Shown here: positions 35,783-44,690 of the stretch, piece by piece
How the letters are laid out: every line of letters begins with the position of its first letter
How positions within the stretch are numbered: the first letter of the stretch is position 1
Assembly: GCA_964626885.1 (NCBI GenBank)
Contig: CAZVJA010000001.1
Location: 1-64,000 of the forward strand
From: CAZVJA01 sp964626885
GTDB taxonomy: Bacteria > Planctomycetota > Planctomycetia > Planctomycetales > Planctomycetaceae
Length of the DNA stretch: 64,000 nucleotides
Direction: 5' to 3'
Translations under genes and position numbers: made by a program
The notes under the pieces: model-generated
The model's database searches: none
Told to the model about the DNA's origin: nothing
The model's input: the letters and a program-made list of their open reading frames with translations, nothing else

Positions 35783-37801
35783 ATGATTTACCGGGCCAAC
35801 ACCTATTCCTCAATGCTCTTCTCGGCGGCCTTTCATCTGGCCCTCTTGACCTCGTTGTGGTTCATCCGCCTGCAGCTCGTCGACGAAGTCGATCCCCTTG
35901 CCCTCGAAACATCTCTCAGTGACGAAACGGTTCGTCAAGAGCTCACGCAGGATTACCTGTCGCCGAACGTCGAGATCTCCGAGACGATGAACATCGTTCC
36001 CGACAGCGTCGCGTCGTCACAGCTTGGAACCAGCGGTGCCGCGGGGGATTCAGCCGGCGCGGCAACAGCGGCGAAGGTCCGTATCGAGACGTCCGAAAAT
36101 CTTCACGATCCCGAGATTCGGGTAACGGCGGGTGAGTTGACCGTTCCCCCGAATGGTCTGCTGGCGGCGGACCTCGGAGAGCGGGAAGTTTCCGGTGAGA
36201 CCGGCGCCATTGTGGAAGGTTATCAAGCCGCCTTGAGCCGCATAACGCAAGAGTTGATCCGCCTGATGCGTGAGAAGCCGCTGCTCGTCGTCTGGCTGTT
36301 CGACGAATCGGAAAGCATGAAGGACGACCAGGCGGAGATCCGAGAAAACTTCCACAAGGTCTACGAGGAACTTGGTATTGTCATCGAGCAGGATGCCGCT
36401 GCACGCGAGGATGAGGATGCGTCGAACAACGAGAAGTCTCCCTCCAAAGGTGCGAAAAATGAAAGTAATGAAAGTGAGGAGAATTCAAAGCCCGCTCGAA
36501 AGAAACGGAGATCATCCCGCCGCGAATCCGAGACGCTGCTGACCGCCATCAGCGGGTTTGGGGCGTCGATTCACAAATTGACGGAGCAGCCGACGGCTGA
36601 CATTCAAGCGATTCGCGAAGCCATCGACAAAATCGCCGTCGATGAAAGCGGTACCGAAAGCATGTGCCAGGCGATCAGCACGGTCCTCGATGAATACCGT
36701 TCAGCCGCGCAGAACGGCAAACGCCGCGTGGTACTGATTGTCGTGTCCGACGAATCGGGCGACGATGGTGGTCACGTCGAAGAAGCGATCGCCAAGGCGA
36801 AGCATCTGAACGCGCCGATCTATTTTCTTGGCCGGGAAGCGATCTTCGGATATCCGTTTGCGCGGCTCCGTTGGAAAGATCCGGTGTTCGGTCTCGATCA
36901 TTGGCTGCCGATCACCCGTGGACCGGAAACCCCCGGTCCCGAATGTCTGCAGTGGGACGGTCTGCACGCCCGGTGGGATTCGTACTCCAGCGGCTTCGGA
37001 CCGTACGAGCAAGTGCGTCTGGCGCGGGAAACCGGCGGCATCTTCTTCTTGCTGCCGGGTGAAGAGCAGAATCTGGCCGGCGCCGGGGCTCACGAGAATC
37101 GCAAATTCGACTTTCTCGACATGAAGCAGTATCAGCCGAGCTTGGAAACGCGAGCCGATTATGAACATTCCCGCGACGTCAACCCGTTTCGCGCACAATT
37201 GTGGAGCGTGATTTTGACGCTCAATCCGCACCTCGATGAGAGATTGAACATTCGAGAGCTATACTACCCTGCCGAAATCGCCCGTTTTCAGGAAGAAGGG
37301 AAGCTCGAGTTCGACAAGGCGGTTCGGGCGATGGGGCTCGCGGACCAGGCCGCCGGCATTCTCGAAAAAATTCAGCCGCTCCGCGCTCGTGAGGATTCAC
37401 CCCGCTGGCGCGCCGCGTTTGATCTGGCGTTTGCCCAATGTTTGGCCTACCGAGTCCGGCTGTTTCAGTTCATTCTGGCTCTCGATCAGCATTCCAAATC
37501 CCCTCCCGCGTTTCGCGACCCGAAGAGCAACGTCTGGAATGTGCGCCGCACGCCCGACATGCTTCCGCCTGACCCCGAACAGGTGAAGATTACCGGCGTC
37601 GACTTGAAATACCTGGCAGGCCAGGAGCAGCGGGCTCGTGAGATGTTCGAGCTCGTTGTGAAGGAGCACCCCAAGACTCCCTGGGCCCGCCGCGCTCAAC
37701 GCGAATTAGACGACGGGTTCGGCATGATGTTCGTGGAGCATTTCCACGACCCGCGGTATTACGAGCTGGCCAAACGCAATTTCAAGATGCCAAAATTCTA
37801 A
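35783..37801 (+). CDS. Membrane-anchored von Willebrand factor A domain protein (vWA-2)
   Basis: A 672-aa paralogue of the preceding gene. It shares the N-terminal segment ending LLTSLWFIRLQLVDEVDPL, a vWA MIDAS (D174-E-S176-E-S178), VSDESGDDGG as second motif, and a similar C-terminal module that closes with a KEHPKTPWA block, equivalent to EEHPGTPWE in its partner. Unlike vWA-1, it has a charged low-complexity insert (about 205-249, rich in Asn, Ser, Glu, Lys, Arg) right after the first MIDAS loop. The ATG at 35783 has only a weak ribosome-binding site, which fits coupling to vWA-1. The function is unknown. Confidence 0.85.
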   Translation: MIYRANTYSSMLFSAAFHLALLTSLWFIRLQLVDEVDPLALETSLSDETVRQELTQDYLSPNVEISETMNIVPDSVASSQLGTSGAAGDSAGAATAAKVRIETSENLHDPEIRVTAGELTVPPNGLLAADLGEREVSGETGAIVEGYQAALSRITQELIRLMREKPLLVVWLFDESESMKDDQAEIRENFHKVYEELGIVIEQDAAAREDEDASNNEKSPSKGAKNESNESEENSKPARKKRRSSRRESETLLTAISGFGASIHKLTEQPTADIQAIREAIDKIAVDESGTESMCQAISTVLDEYRSAAQNGKRRVVLIVVSDESGDDGGHVEEAIAKAKHLNAPIYFLGREAIFGYPFARLRWKDPVFGLDHWLPITRGPETPGPECLQWDGLHARWDSYSSGFGPYEQVRLARETGGIFFLLPGEEQNLAGAGAHENRKFDFLDMKQYQPSLETRADYEHSRDVNPFRAQLWSVILTLNPHLDERLNIRELYYPAEIARFQEEGKLEFDKAVRAMGLADQAAGILEKIQPLRAREDSPRWRAAFDLAFAQCLAYRVRLFQFILALDQHSKSPPAFRDPKSNVWNVRRTPDMLPPDPEQVKITGVDLKYLAGQEQRAREMFELVVKEHPKTPWARRAQRELDDGFGMMFVEHFHDPRYYELAKRNFKMPKF

Positions 37802-37812
37802 ACTCGGCGACT

Positions 37813-38874
37813 TCAGGCCGCGTCCGGCGCTTTCGCGGCAGCCGTCTCTGCAATTCTCTCGGATCGGGCGGCGAGAATATCGGCTACCACGGTGTCGATG
37901 AACAACTGCGACACGTGGTACATCATGATCGGAAAGACGGCGAACGGAATTCCAATCCCGGCTTCCAGAAAATGCGGGTTGCCGAACATCGTCGGATCAG
38001 TCGCCAGAAAAATGCCAATTGGTAACGTCTTCTGGCTGGCGGCAAAGGCTACCGCGCTCTGGTCACGTTGTTGAAATCCGCACAGTCGAGCTACACCTAT
38101 TCCCGCCGCCATTCCAATCAGGTGCAGGATGATGCATGTTCCCCACACAAAGATCACCGCCGTGAGATTCAGCCCTGGCCCAAAACTTTCCATGCGACGC
38201 CCCGCTTCGCATGTTCCGCGAAAGACCACCGAGAGGATCAGCAATTGCGCAACGACGCCGATCGCGATCTTGTGACGCGTGGCGAATGCTCCGATTATCG
38301 GCACTTGTCGGAGCAATTGCCCCGCAAGCGTGGGGAGCAGGACCACAACCGCGAGATCGGCGATCATCGATCTCGCGTCAAGTTGGACCGACCGGCCGGC
38401 GGTCGCCAGGTTGAGCCAGAACGGCGTGATCAGGAAGCAGAGTCCGTTTGTAACGAGCGTCACCAACAGCGACACCGCATCGTTGCCGTGGGCCTTGCGG
38501 GTCCAGACCGAGGCCGCTGCCAGCGTGCATGGTACGCTTCCGGCAATCAGCAAACCGTAGCGAAAGTCGGGAAGCATCTGCCGGTCCATGATTCCCCAGG
38601 CCAGCAGCGGCACGAGCCCCAGGTTCACCAGCGATGCCAGCACGACGGGACCGGGAGAGCGGAGTGAAGCACCGAGAAGCCGACTGTCGAGACTCACTGC
38701 CATAAGAAAGAGAACCGCAGCAGTCACTCCCTTTGTCGGAATGTTTCCGACAAGGCTTGCGAGCGCTTCATTGGAAAGCGACGCTCCCAGCAGCATCCCC
38801 CCCGGGATGATGACCAGCAACGCCACCAGGAACCAGCGCTTTTGGATTGCCGATAAGAATGAGGCTGTTGCCAT
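37813..38874 (-). CDS. SLC10A7-like bile acid:sodium symporter family transporter
   Basis: A 353-aa membrane protein with about ten hydrophobic segments, of the SBF-like (SLC10A7/YfeH) branch. The family signature is clear in the block SVPCTLAAASVWTRKAHGND and the following LVTLVTNGLCF. The usual role is sodium-coupled uptake of an organic anion; the substrate is unknown. It converges with vWA-2, leaving only 11 bp between the genes. There is no good ribosome-binding site before the ATG at 38874. Confidence 0.88.
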   Translation of the reverse strand: MATASFLSAIQKRWFLVALLVIIPGGMLLGASLSNEALASLVGNIPTKGVTAAVLFLMAVSLDSRLLGASLRSPGPVVLASLVNLGLVPLLAWGIMDRQMLPDFRYGLLIAGSVPCTLAAASVWTRKAHGNDAVSLLVTLVTNGLCFLITPFWLNLATAGRSVQLDARSMIADLAVVVLLPTLAGQLLRQVPIIGAFATRHKIAIGVVAQLLILSVVFRGTCEAGRRMESFGPGLNLTAVIFVWGTCIILHLIGMAAGIGVARLCGFQQRDQSAVAFAASQKTLPIGIFLATDPTMFGNPHFLEAGIGIPFAVFPIMMYHVSQLFIDTVVADILAARSERIAETAAAKAPDAA

Positions 38875-39040
38875 TGCGATTCGATCGCTTTGTGGAAAAT
38901 CAATTGTGTTACAAACGAATGCCGATGCACCAACAGTCCGCGATCGGAAAAAACTCCATGTGCCGGGCGCTCACGGTATTAAGACCTTGTATCATCGGGC
39001 GCTCGAGCCCGTTGAGCGATCGGCAGCGCGTCCCAAACCA

Positions 39041-40999
39041 TTATTTTGCCGCTTCCGGCTTTTCAGGCGTGGACGCCTTGCGGGCTGCCCGCCAACGATT
39101 CTGAAGCAACATGTATCCGATCCATTGGGGATGATTTTCCGGCATCAACTTTAAGGCCGGAGTCATGGAATACACAGCCTCTGCCAACCGATCCCCTTGC
39201 GCCAGCGCGATGGCGCGCATGATCCCCGCGGACTGCGACCACGCCCCTCTTTGTCCGTATCGTTTCAGGTATTCGGCGAACGTATCGGCAGCGGCCCGAT
39301 AGTCATGGAGATCGCATTGAGACACAGCTACCCAATACTTGGCATCTTCCGCGGCACGGTAGTGCATCAGCAGCATATCTTGCGGAATGGGATAGGTTGT
39401 CGGCACGTTTTGCTGCGCAATCCCTTGGCTTTGCGCCTTCGCTACAAGCTGGTCGTAGACCTTTTGCGGAATCGGCATTCGGGGGGCGTATTCCGCAAGC
39501 TGCACCGCAAGGTAGCTTTTGATCGCGGAAGAAAACTCACCGGTCAGTTGCGCAATGCGCGTCTTCAATTGTGATCGTCCGGGTTCACCTTTGTTCGGCT
39601 GCAGCTTCTGCATGTCGAAATCGATCGGGATCGGCGCGTCGAACGGAAACCATAAGGCCAAGATCTCATTCTTCTGCATGGTCGTCCGCTGACGCGTCGC
39701 CGCATGGCAAGCTTCGGTGTAGGTCCATAACGAAACCTGGTTCGGGCTCCACAGACTCTCTCCCGCTTCGGTTACCCGCGTCAGGAGACCTTTGCCGTCA
39801 TTGGCATCGGCAATCGCATCGTACACCACAACCGTGCGGCCATTGACCAGCGGGAGGTTGTTCTGAATCTGCCTCATCCGCTCCGACCAGAGGCGCAGAT
39901 CCGAAATGACTGCGATGCTGGGCGTCTTCAAATCCGAGGAATGCAGGGCATAGGGATGCTCAGCATCCAGGTCGAGTCGTCGCAGCAAACTGTCATCCGC
40001 CTGCACTTCCTTCAACGTCGCGGGCCGCATCGCAAATGGTGTTGTTCCGGGATCGGCTGCGGAAGGGATCGGCCATCCAAGTCGCATGTCGAACAGATAG
40101 ACCTGCTTGTTCAGCAACACTCCGACGAGCCATGGCTTGCTCGCTGATTTGGTGGACGAGGATTTTTCAGAGATCGCCTCGGGCTTCGCGGGGGCATCCG
40201 ATTTCGCCGTTGCCGCGTCGGTGGAATCCGATTTTGCAGGTTCAGCGGAATCGGCGGCGCCGGCGGATTGCTCGACAGGCTGAACAATAACCGTGTCAAT
40301 TTTTAACTGCCGAAGCATATTCGCGAAGATCCACGCACGGCCTTCGGGCGTCCCGCGACCGAACATCAAAGCCTCATAGGGAGTGAACGTGATCGGTTCC
40401 TCCAGAACGAACAGATCAAGGGAAATATTCCGGACGACGTAGTAGAACACGCGCATCACGCGGTCCAGATCTTCTTTCGAATCTTTCGTCACGGCGTCAA
40501 TGGCCTTGCGGTCGATGATGCAATCTCGGATCAGCTCCACGTCGCCAGCGTCGACACGCGATTGCAGGAGCGTTTGTTTGCGTTCGTCCGAGAGCGATTT
40601 GATCCAGGGATGGTCCTCCGCCAAGATCCCCGGAGTCCCCTTCGATTGGCCCGCCGAACATTCCGTGATCCAATTGTTCAACCGTTCGGCGGAAAACTCC
40701 GGGGTAGAACTGATTCCCAGCCGGCCGGGCTGCAGCGTATCGAAAGCACTGGTCAACAGTTCGAGGCAACGATCCTGGGCAACAGCGGCTTCGGCACCCT
40801 TCGGAGCGTCGCTCTTTTCCATCGATTTTCCGCCTGCCAAAGGTGTCGATTTCACGGGCTTCATCGGCGCACCGCCGCAACCGGCGACGAACATCGACAC
40901 TGCGAGAATCAGCACTCCTCTCACGAAGTTATTCGTGGCCGCTGAGCACTGAGGGATGATCTGGGATCGCAGATTTGCGCGGGAACGAAACTGGGACAT
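39041..40999 (-). CDS. Lipoprotein with transglutaminase-like core lacking the catalytic Cys
   Basis: A 652-aa predicted lipoprotein; the lipobox is FVAG-C41 after a hydrophobic segment. Residues 175-240 follow the transglutaminase-core pattern (RVMRVFYYVVRN, then GRGTPEGRAWIFANMLRQL), but the position normally held by the catalytic cysteine (G-x-G-x-C) is T217, so it is probably not an enzyme. An Ala/Ser/Lys-rich linker (about 241-290) separates this from a second part, which ends in helical repeats. It lies 16 bp downstream of kdsA on the same strand. The domain assignment is by eye and tentative. Confidence 0.6.
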   Translation of the reverse strand: MSQFRSRANLRSQIIPQCSAATNNFVRGVLILAVSMFVAGCGGAPMKPVKSTPLAGGKSMEKSDAPKGAEAAVAQDRCLELLTSAFDTLQPGRLGISSTPEFSAERLNNWITECSAGQSKGTPGILAEDHPWIKSLSDERKQTLLQSRVDAGDVELIRDCIIDRKAIDAVTKDSKEDLDRVMRVFYYVVRNISLDLFVLEEPITFTPYEALMFGRGTPEGRAWIFANMLRQLKIDTVIVQPVEQSAGAADSAEPAKSDSTDAATAKSDAPAKPEAISEKSSSTKSASKPWLVGVLLNKQVYLFDMRLGWPIPSAADPGTTPFAMRPATLKEVQADDSLLRRLDLDAEHPYALHSSDLKTPSIAVISDLRLWSERMRQIQNNLPLVNGRTVVVYDAIADANDGKGLLTRVTEAGESLWSPNQVSLWTYTEACHAATRQRTTMQKNEILALWFPFDAPIPIDFDMQKLQPNKGEPGRSQLKTRIAQLTGEFSSAIKSYLAVQLAEYAPRMPIPQKVYDQLVAKAQSQGIAQQNVPTTYPIPQDMLLMHYRAAEDAKYWVAVSQCDLHDYRAAADTFAEYLKRYGQRGAWSQSAGIMRAIALAQGDRLAEAVYSMTPALKLMPENHPQWIGYMLLQNRWRAARKASTPEKPEAAK

Positions 41000-41015
41000 T
41001 TGCAGGGTGCCTGAC

Positions 41016-41855
41016 TCAGGAAATCCAATGATTGATAAGGGACCGCAACTCGACGAGCTGCCCGATGAGCTGCGGAAGATCGTTCAACCTCAGCATATTC
41101 GGACCGTCACTGAGCGCGCGGTCCGGATCGGGGTGTGTTTCAAAAAAAACCGCATCGCAACCGGCGGCCACGGCCGCGCGGGCCAGCAATGGAATCATCT
41201 CACGCTGGCCTCCGGTCGATTTGCCTCCAGGTAACTGCACGCTATGCGTCGCGTCGAACACGACCGGAACGCCATGCTGCTGCATGATAGGAATGGCACG
41301 CATGTCGTTCACCAGCCGCCCATACCCGAAGGTCGTGCCTCGCTCGGTCAGCAGCACGTTCGGGTTTCCCGCCTCAACGCATTTCTGCACGATGTGCGCG
41401 GTGTCTTCCGGGGCGATGAACTGTGGTTTCTTCACGTTGATGACTCGGCCGTGACGCGCGGTCGCTTCGGCCGCCGCGCACAGCAAGTCGGTCTGCCGGG
41501 CGAGAAACGCGGGAATTTGCAGGATGTCGCAGACCTGCGCGGCCGGTTCCGCCTGTGCCGCTTCGTGGATGTCGGTTGTGACAGGCAAGCGGGTGACCTC
41601 GCGGACCCGGGCAAGTGTTTCCAACCCTCGCTGCAAGCCGGGCCCTCGAAAGCTGCTGATGCTTGTACGGTTCGCTTTATCGAAACTCGCTTTGAACACG
41701 ATCGGCACATTGAGCCGCGAGGTGAGTTCCGCCAGAAAGCCCCCGACTTCCATGACCAAATCTTCACTTTCAATCACGCACGGTCCGGCAATGAACAGCA
41801 ACGGCAGCCCCCGCCCGCAGCGGTAATCTCCAATCTCGACGGGGTTGGATGGCAC
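41016..41855 (-). CDS. kdsA: 3-deoxy-8-phosphooctulonate synthase (KDO8P synthase), metal-dependent type
   Basis: A 279-aa enzyme that condenses PEP and arabinose 5-phosphate in KDO/lipopolysaccharide synthesis. Family motifs are [38 protein letters not shown] and the C-terminal [14 protein letters not shown]. Residue 26 is Cys (AGPCVIES) where the E. coli metal-free enzyme has Asn, so this is the metal-dependent class. The GTG start at 41855 has GAGGTG 4-5 bp upstream. Its presence means the cell makes KDO and probably a lipid A-type outer membrane. Confidence 0.96.
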   Translation of the reverse strand: MPSNPVEIGDYRCGRGLPLLFIAGPCVIESEDLVMEVGGFLAELTSRLNVPIVFKASFDKANRTSISSFRGPGLQRGLETLARVREVTRLPVTTDIHEAAQAEPAAQVCDILQIPAFLARQTDLLCAAAEATARHGRVINVKKPQFIAPEDTAHIVQKCVEAGNPNVLLTERGTTFGYGRLVNDMRAIPIMQQHGVPVVFDATHSVQLPGGKSTGGQREMIPLLARAAVAAGCDAVFFETHPDPDRALSDGPNMLRLNDLPQLIGQLVELRSLINHWIS

Positions 41856-41921
41856 TGTTCACCTCGAACCTTATAAAAATCCGGCGCATCTCGGCGGCCG
41901 GCGCGTCACCCGACAATACGC

Positions 41922-42818
41922 TCATCCCCGCAAAATCGTGGGGCTTTCCGGCAACAATGCCTCCCAGGAGGCCGGGACCACCGCGATCGTTGCCGGCGTC
42001 CATCCGGCAGGGTCACCATCCACCTGCACCGGCACCGGTTCGTCCGATTCGACACGCAGACGGCGAATACGGAATGACAGGACGTCGGGAAGTGACTCGT
42101 GGAGACCTCTTTTGACCTTATATAAGTACCGGAGCATTTGGAATGCTGAACTTCGTCGAAACAGCCGCAGGTCGAGGAACCCGTCGTCAGGAGCCGCCGA
42201 ACCGGCCACCTTCAGGCCCAGGGCATAAACCGGCAGGTTCACCAGAACCGCAAATCCGGCAGGAATCGGTTCCTGCTCATCGTCGATCCAGAACCTCATT
42301 GAGGGATGCCGGTATTGCCGGAGCGATTCCCAGATTGGCCGGGCGTACGTCAACCGGGAAATATTCCCCCGCCGGCGGGCGTGCGTGCGACGCACTACCT
42401 CAGCGTCAAATCCGAACCCCGCCATGATCAGAAATCGACGCCCGTTCAGGCTGCAGGCATCGAATCGGCGGGAATAGCCTGCGGCAATCACATCGGCCAG
42501 TTTTCGCCCGTCCCGTGGCTGGCCCAGATAGCGCGCGATCAGGTTCTCGGTTCCTAGCGGAAGCACCGCGACCGGTAAACCCGCACAGCGATTCACAACA
42601 TCGCAGACCGTTCCGTCCCCGCCGGCCGCGACGACACACCGAATCTGATCACGGGACTCGGAACGGTTAAGAAAATGGGTCAACCGTTCCCGCGACGAAA
42701 ACAAACGCGGCTGAAATCCGTGCTGTTTCAGCCGGGAAACGAGCTGCAGGATCTCGCCCCGATAACGACCGCTGCCGGATGTCGGATTTCGTTGAATGAC
42801 GACCCAACGAGCACTCAT
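41922..42818 (-). CDS. Diacylglycerol kinase family lipid kinase
   Basis: A 298-aa DAGK-catalytic-domain protein (YegS/DgkB/BmrU type) that phosphorylates a lipid alcohol. The nucleotide motif GGDGT is at residues 66-70, with PLGTENLIARYL after it and the lid motif MAGFGFDAEVV further on. The C-terminal half is the usual beta-sandwich, ending with the VQVDGDP motif. It is in series with kdsA on the same strand, 66 bp upstream, so an envelope-lipid role is likely. The exact lipid is unknown. Confidence 0.9.
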   Translation of the reverse strand: MSARWVVIQRNPTSGSGRYRGEILQLVSRLKQHGFQPRLFSSRERLTHFLNRSESRDQIRCVVAAGGDGTVCDVVNRCAGLPVAVLPLGTENLIARYLGQPRDGRKLADVIAAGYSRRFDACSLNGRRFLIMAGFGFDAEVVRRTHARRRGNISRLTYARPIWESLRQYRHPSMRFWIDDEQEPIPAGFAVLVNLPVYALGLKVAGSAAPDDGFLDLRLFRRSSAFQMLRYLYKVKRGLHESLPDVLSFRIRRLRVESDEPVPVQVDGDPAGWTPATIAVVPASWEALLPESPTILRG

Positions 42819-42872
42819 GGATGCACCACATTGAGGCCGGACGGCAGCACTGTTGAATCCACATGAGGGATG

Positions 42873-44054
42873 TCAGTTGATTCGGAAGTGTTCCTCACCG
42901 ATAGTCACGCGCCGAACTCCCTCCCGATCAATCTCGACTCCCAGACCCGGGCTGTTGAGGGCCGGCGCGTAGCCGCCGCGGCCGAAGGTAATGTCTTCCA
43001 CCGTGAGCCGCTCCGCGACCAGAAATCGATCGTAGCTCCCTTCAAGATACCGCAGGTCAGCCACCGAAGAGGCGAACTGCCTTCCGGCGGCGGAAAGGAT
43101 TCCGGTCTCGCCCACCTGGCAGCCCATTTGATATCCGAGCCCGGCCCGACGCGCCGCGGCGGCGATCCGCAGCGAGTTCACGAACCCGCCGCATTTCGAA
43201 AGCCGGATGTTGAACAAATCGCACGTGCCCCGTTCGATGGCCTTGTGCGCGTCGTTCAAGCTGCAGGCCGATTCATCAAGCATGATCGGCGTGTTGATCC
43301 GTTTACGCACTGCCGAAAGGCCGTCGATAGCTCCGTGCGGTACCGGTTGTTCCAGCGACGAGATATTGTAAGGCAGCAGCGGCGCGAGCTTCGATTCGAG
43401 GTTCTCGCACGTCCAGGCTTCGTTCGCATCGATCCGCAGGTCGAATCCCGGGCCGGCCGCGCGCCTGATCCTTCGGACTGCGGCGGCATCGTTGACCCCC
43501 GCAACGCCGACTTTCACCTTGAGCTGATGAAATCCGTAATAACGGTAGGTCCACGCGCGAAAAACCTCTTTGAATGCACCCATCGAGGTGATGGTCGCGC
43601 TATAACGGACCTGGTCGACTTTCTGGCGAATCGCGGCCGCTTCGGCCCAGCAGTCAGTGCCCCGGGAGAGCGGCACCCCTCCGCGCCGGGCTGCGGCATC
43701 CAAAACACTCAGCACCAGCCCCCACCGCCACGGGTCGCCGCAACAATCGCGTGTCCCTCCTGGAACCGCGGAGAACCGCCCCCGGGCGCACAGCGCCACG
43801 GCACCCAGTAATCCGCCGAACGAGCCGCCGAGCTGCGACTGCCAATCGGTCGCGCGAAGCATGTCGAAGACCGCTTCAATCGTCTCGCCGGTGACGTACT
43901 CGCGGGGCAAGCTCTCCCCCCAGCCTTCCGTGCCGTCACTGAGCTTGCAGCAAACGATCAACGTATCGGTATCGGTGCGTGTGTGCGAAGCGTGGCGTAT
44001 CTTCCGTCGCAAGGGAATTCGTACGTGATACGCGCTGAGCTCGCTGATTCGCAT
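42873..44054 (-). CDS. Enolase-superfamily epimerase/cycloisomerase (dipeptide epimerase-like)
   Basis: A 393-aa member of the muconate-lactonizing/dipeptide epimerase subgroup. The catalytic residues are all visible: K179-x-K181 (HQLKVKVG), metal ligands D209 (LRIDANEAW), E235 (SSLEQPVP) and D260 (IMLDES), and K287 (IRLSKCGG) on the other face. Lysines on both sides fit a 1,1-proton transfer such as L-Ala-D/L-Glu epimerisation, but specificity cannot be read from sequence. The ATG at 44054 has AGGA 8 bp upstream. It belongs to the minus-strand series with kdsA. Confidence 0.9.
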   Translation of the reverse strand: MRISELSAYHVRIPLRRKIRHASHTRTDTDTLIVCCKLSDGTEGWGESLPREYVTGETIEAVFDMLRATDWQSQLGGSFGGLLGAVALCARGRFSAVPGGTRDCCGDPWRWGLVLSVLDAAARRGGVPLSRGTDCWAEAAAIRQKVDQVRYSATITSMGAFKEVFRAWTYRYYGFHQLKVKVGVAGVNDAAAVRRIRRAAGPGFDLRIDANEAWTCENLESKLAPLLPYNISSLEQPVPHGAIDGLSAVRKRINTPIMLDESACSLNDAHKAIERGTCDLFNIRLSKCGGFVNSLRIAAAARRAGLGYQMGCQVGETGILSAAGRQFASSVADLRYLEGSYDRFLVAERLTVEDITFGRGGYAPALNSPGLGVEIDREGVRRVTIGEEHFRIN

Positions 44055-44202
44055 GCCCGGTCCTGACAACTTCCTTGCTGCAACGTCGGTTTGCCGCGGG
44101 GGCATATATCGACGGGGGAGCTTACACAATGCGTTAGTCGCTACTGAGGGGGGAGATAGCACGCGGCGATGCCGATCCGCCAGCCCGGTCGGCCGGTACA
44201 CA

Positions 44203-44490
44203 TCACGAAACGATCGCCAGGATGTCCGATTCGCTGAGGACCAGCAAGTCCTTGCTGTCGATGTTCACCTCGGTTCCAGCATAGCTCGAAAACAGCACCC
44301 GGTCTCCTTCATGAACCTGAAACGCAATTCTGCTGCCATCCGAAAGGCGGACACCGTCCCCCACGCTGACGATCCGCCCTTGTGCGGGCTTCTCGCGAGC
44401 TGAGTCTGGGAGCACGATCCCTCCAGCGGTCTTTGCTTCCGCTTCGAGTCGTTCCACCACGACTTTATCCCCCACCGGAACGATCTTCAT
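44203..44490 (-). CDS. groES: Co-chaperonin GroES (stand-alone)
   Basis: A 95-aa GroES/Cpn10 with the expected opening (KIVPVGDKVVVERLEAE), mobile loop (AKTAGGIVLPDSAREKP) and closing EVNIDSKDLLVLSESDILAIV. It caps a GroEL ring during protein folding. No groEL lies on either side, so it is an orphan copy; planctomycetes often have several groES/groEL copies. The start at 44490 has GGGAAG in front; an open frame extends upstream but does not belong to the family. Confidence 0.95.
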   Translation of the reverse strand: MKIVPVGDKVVVERLEAEAKTAGGIVLPDSAREKPAQGRIVSVGDGVRLSDGSRIAFQVHEGDRVLFSSYAGTEVNIDSKDLLVLSESDILAIVS

Positions 44491-44690
44491 AACTTCCCAA
44501 CCCCCCATGAAATGCTTTCGAACGAAATGTTCGAACTCTTCGCGGACCGCTCTTCGAGTCGTCCGACCTGATAAGAACTGGCTCTCTGTCGCCTCACCCA
44601 ACGTTGCCGCACTGTAATCAAGCCAACCGCGAATCGCCAGTTCTGCACGAAAAAGCCCCTCGATTTGCCGCTGTTGCAGCAAGGTTTGGC

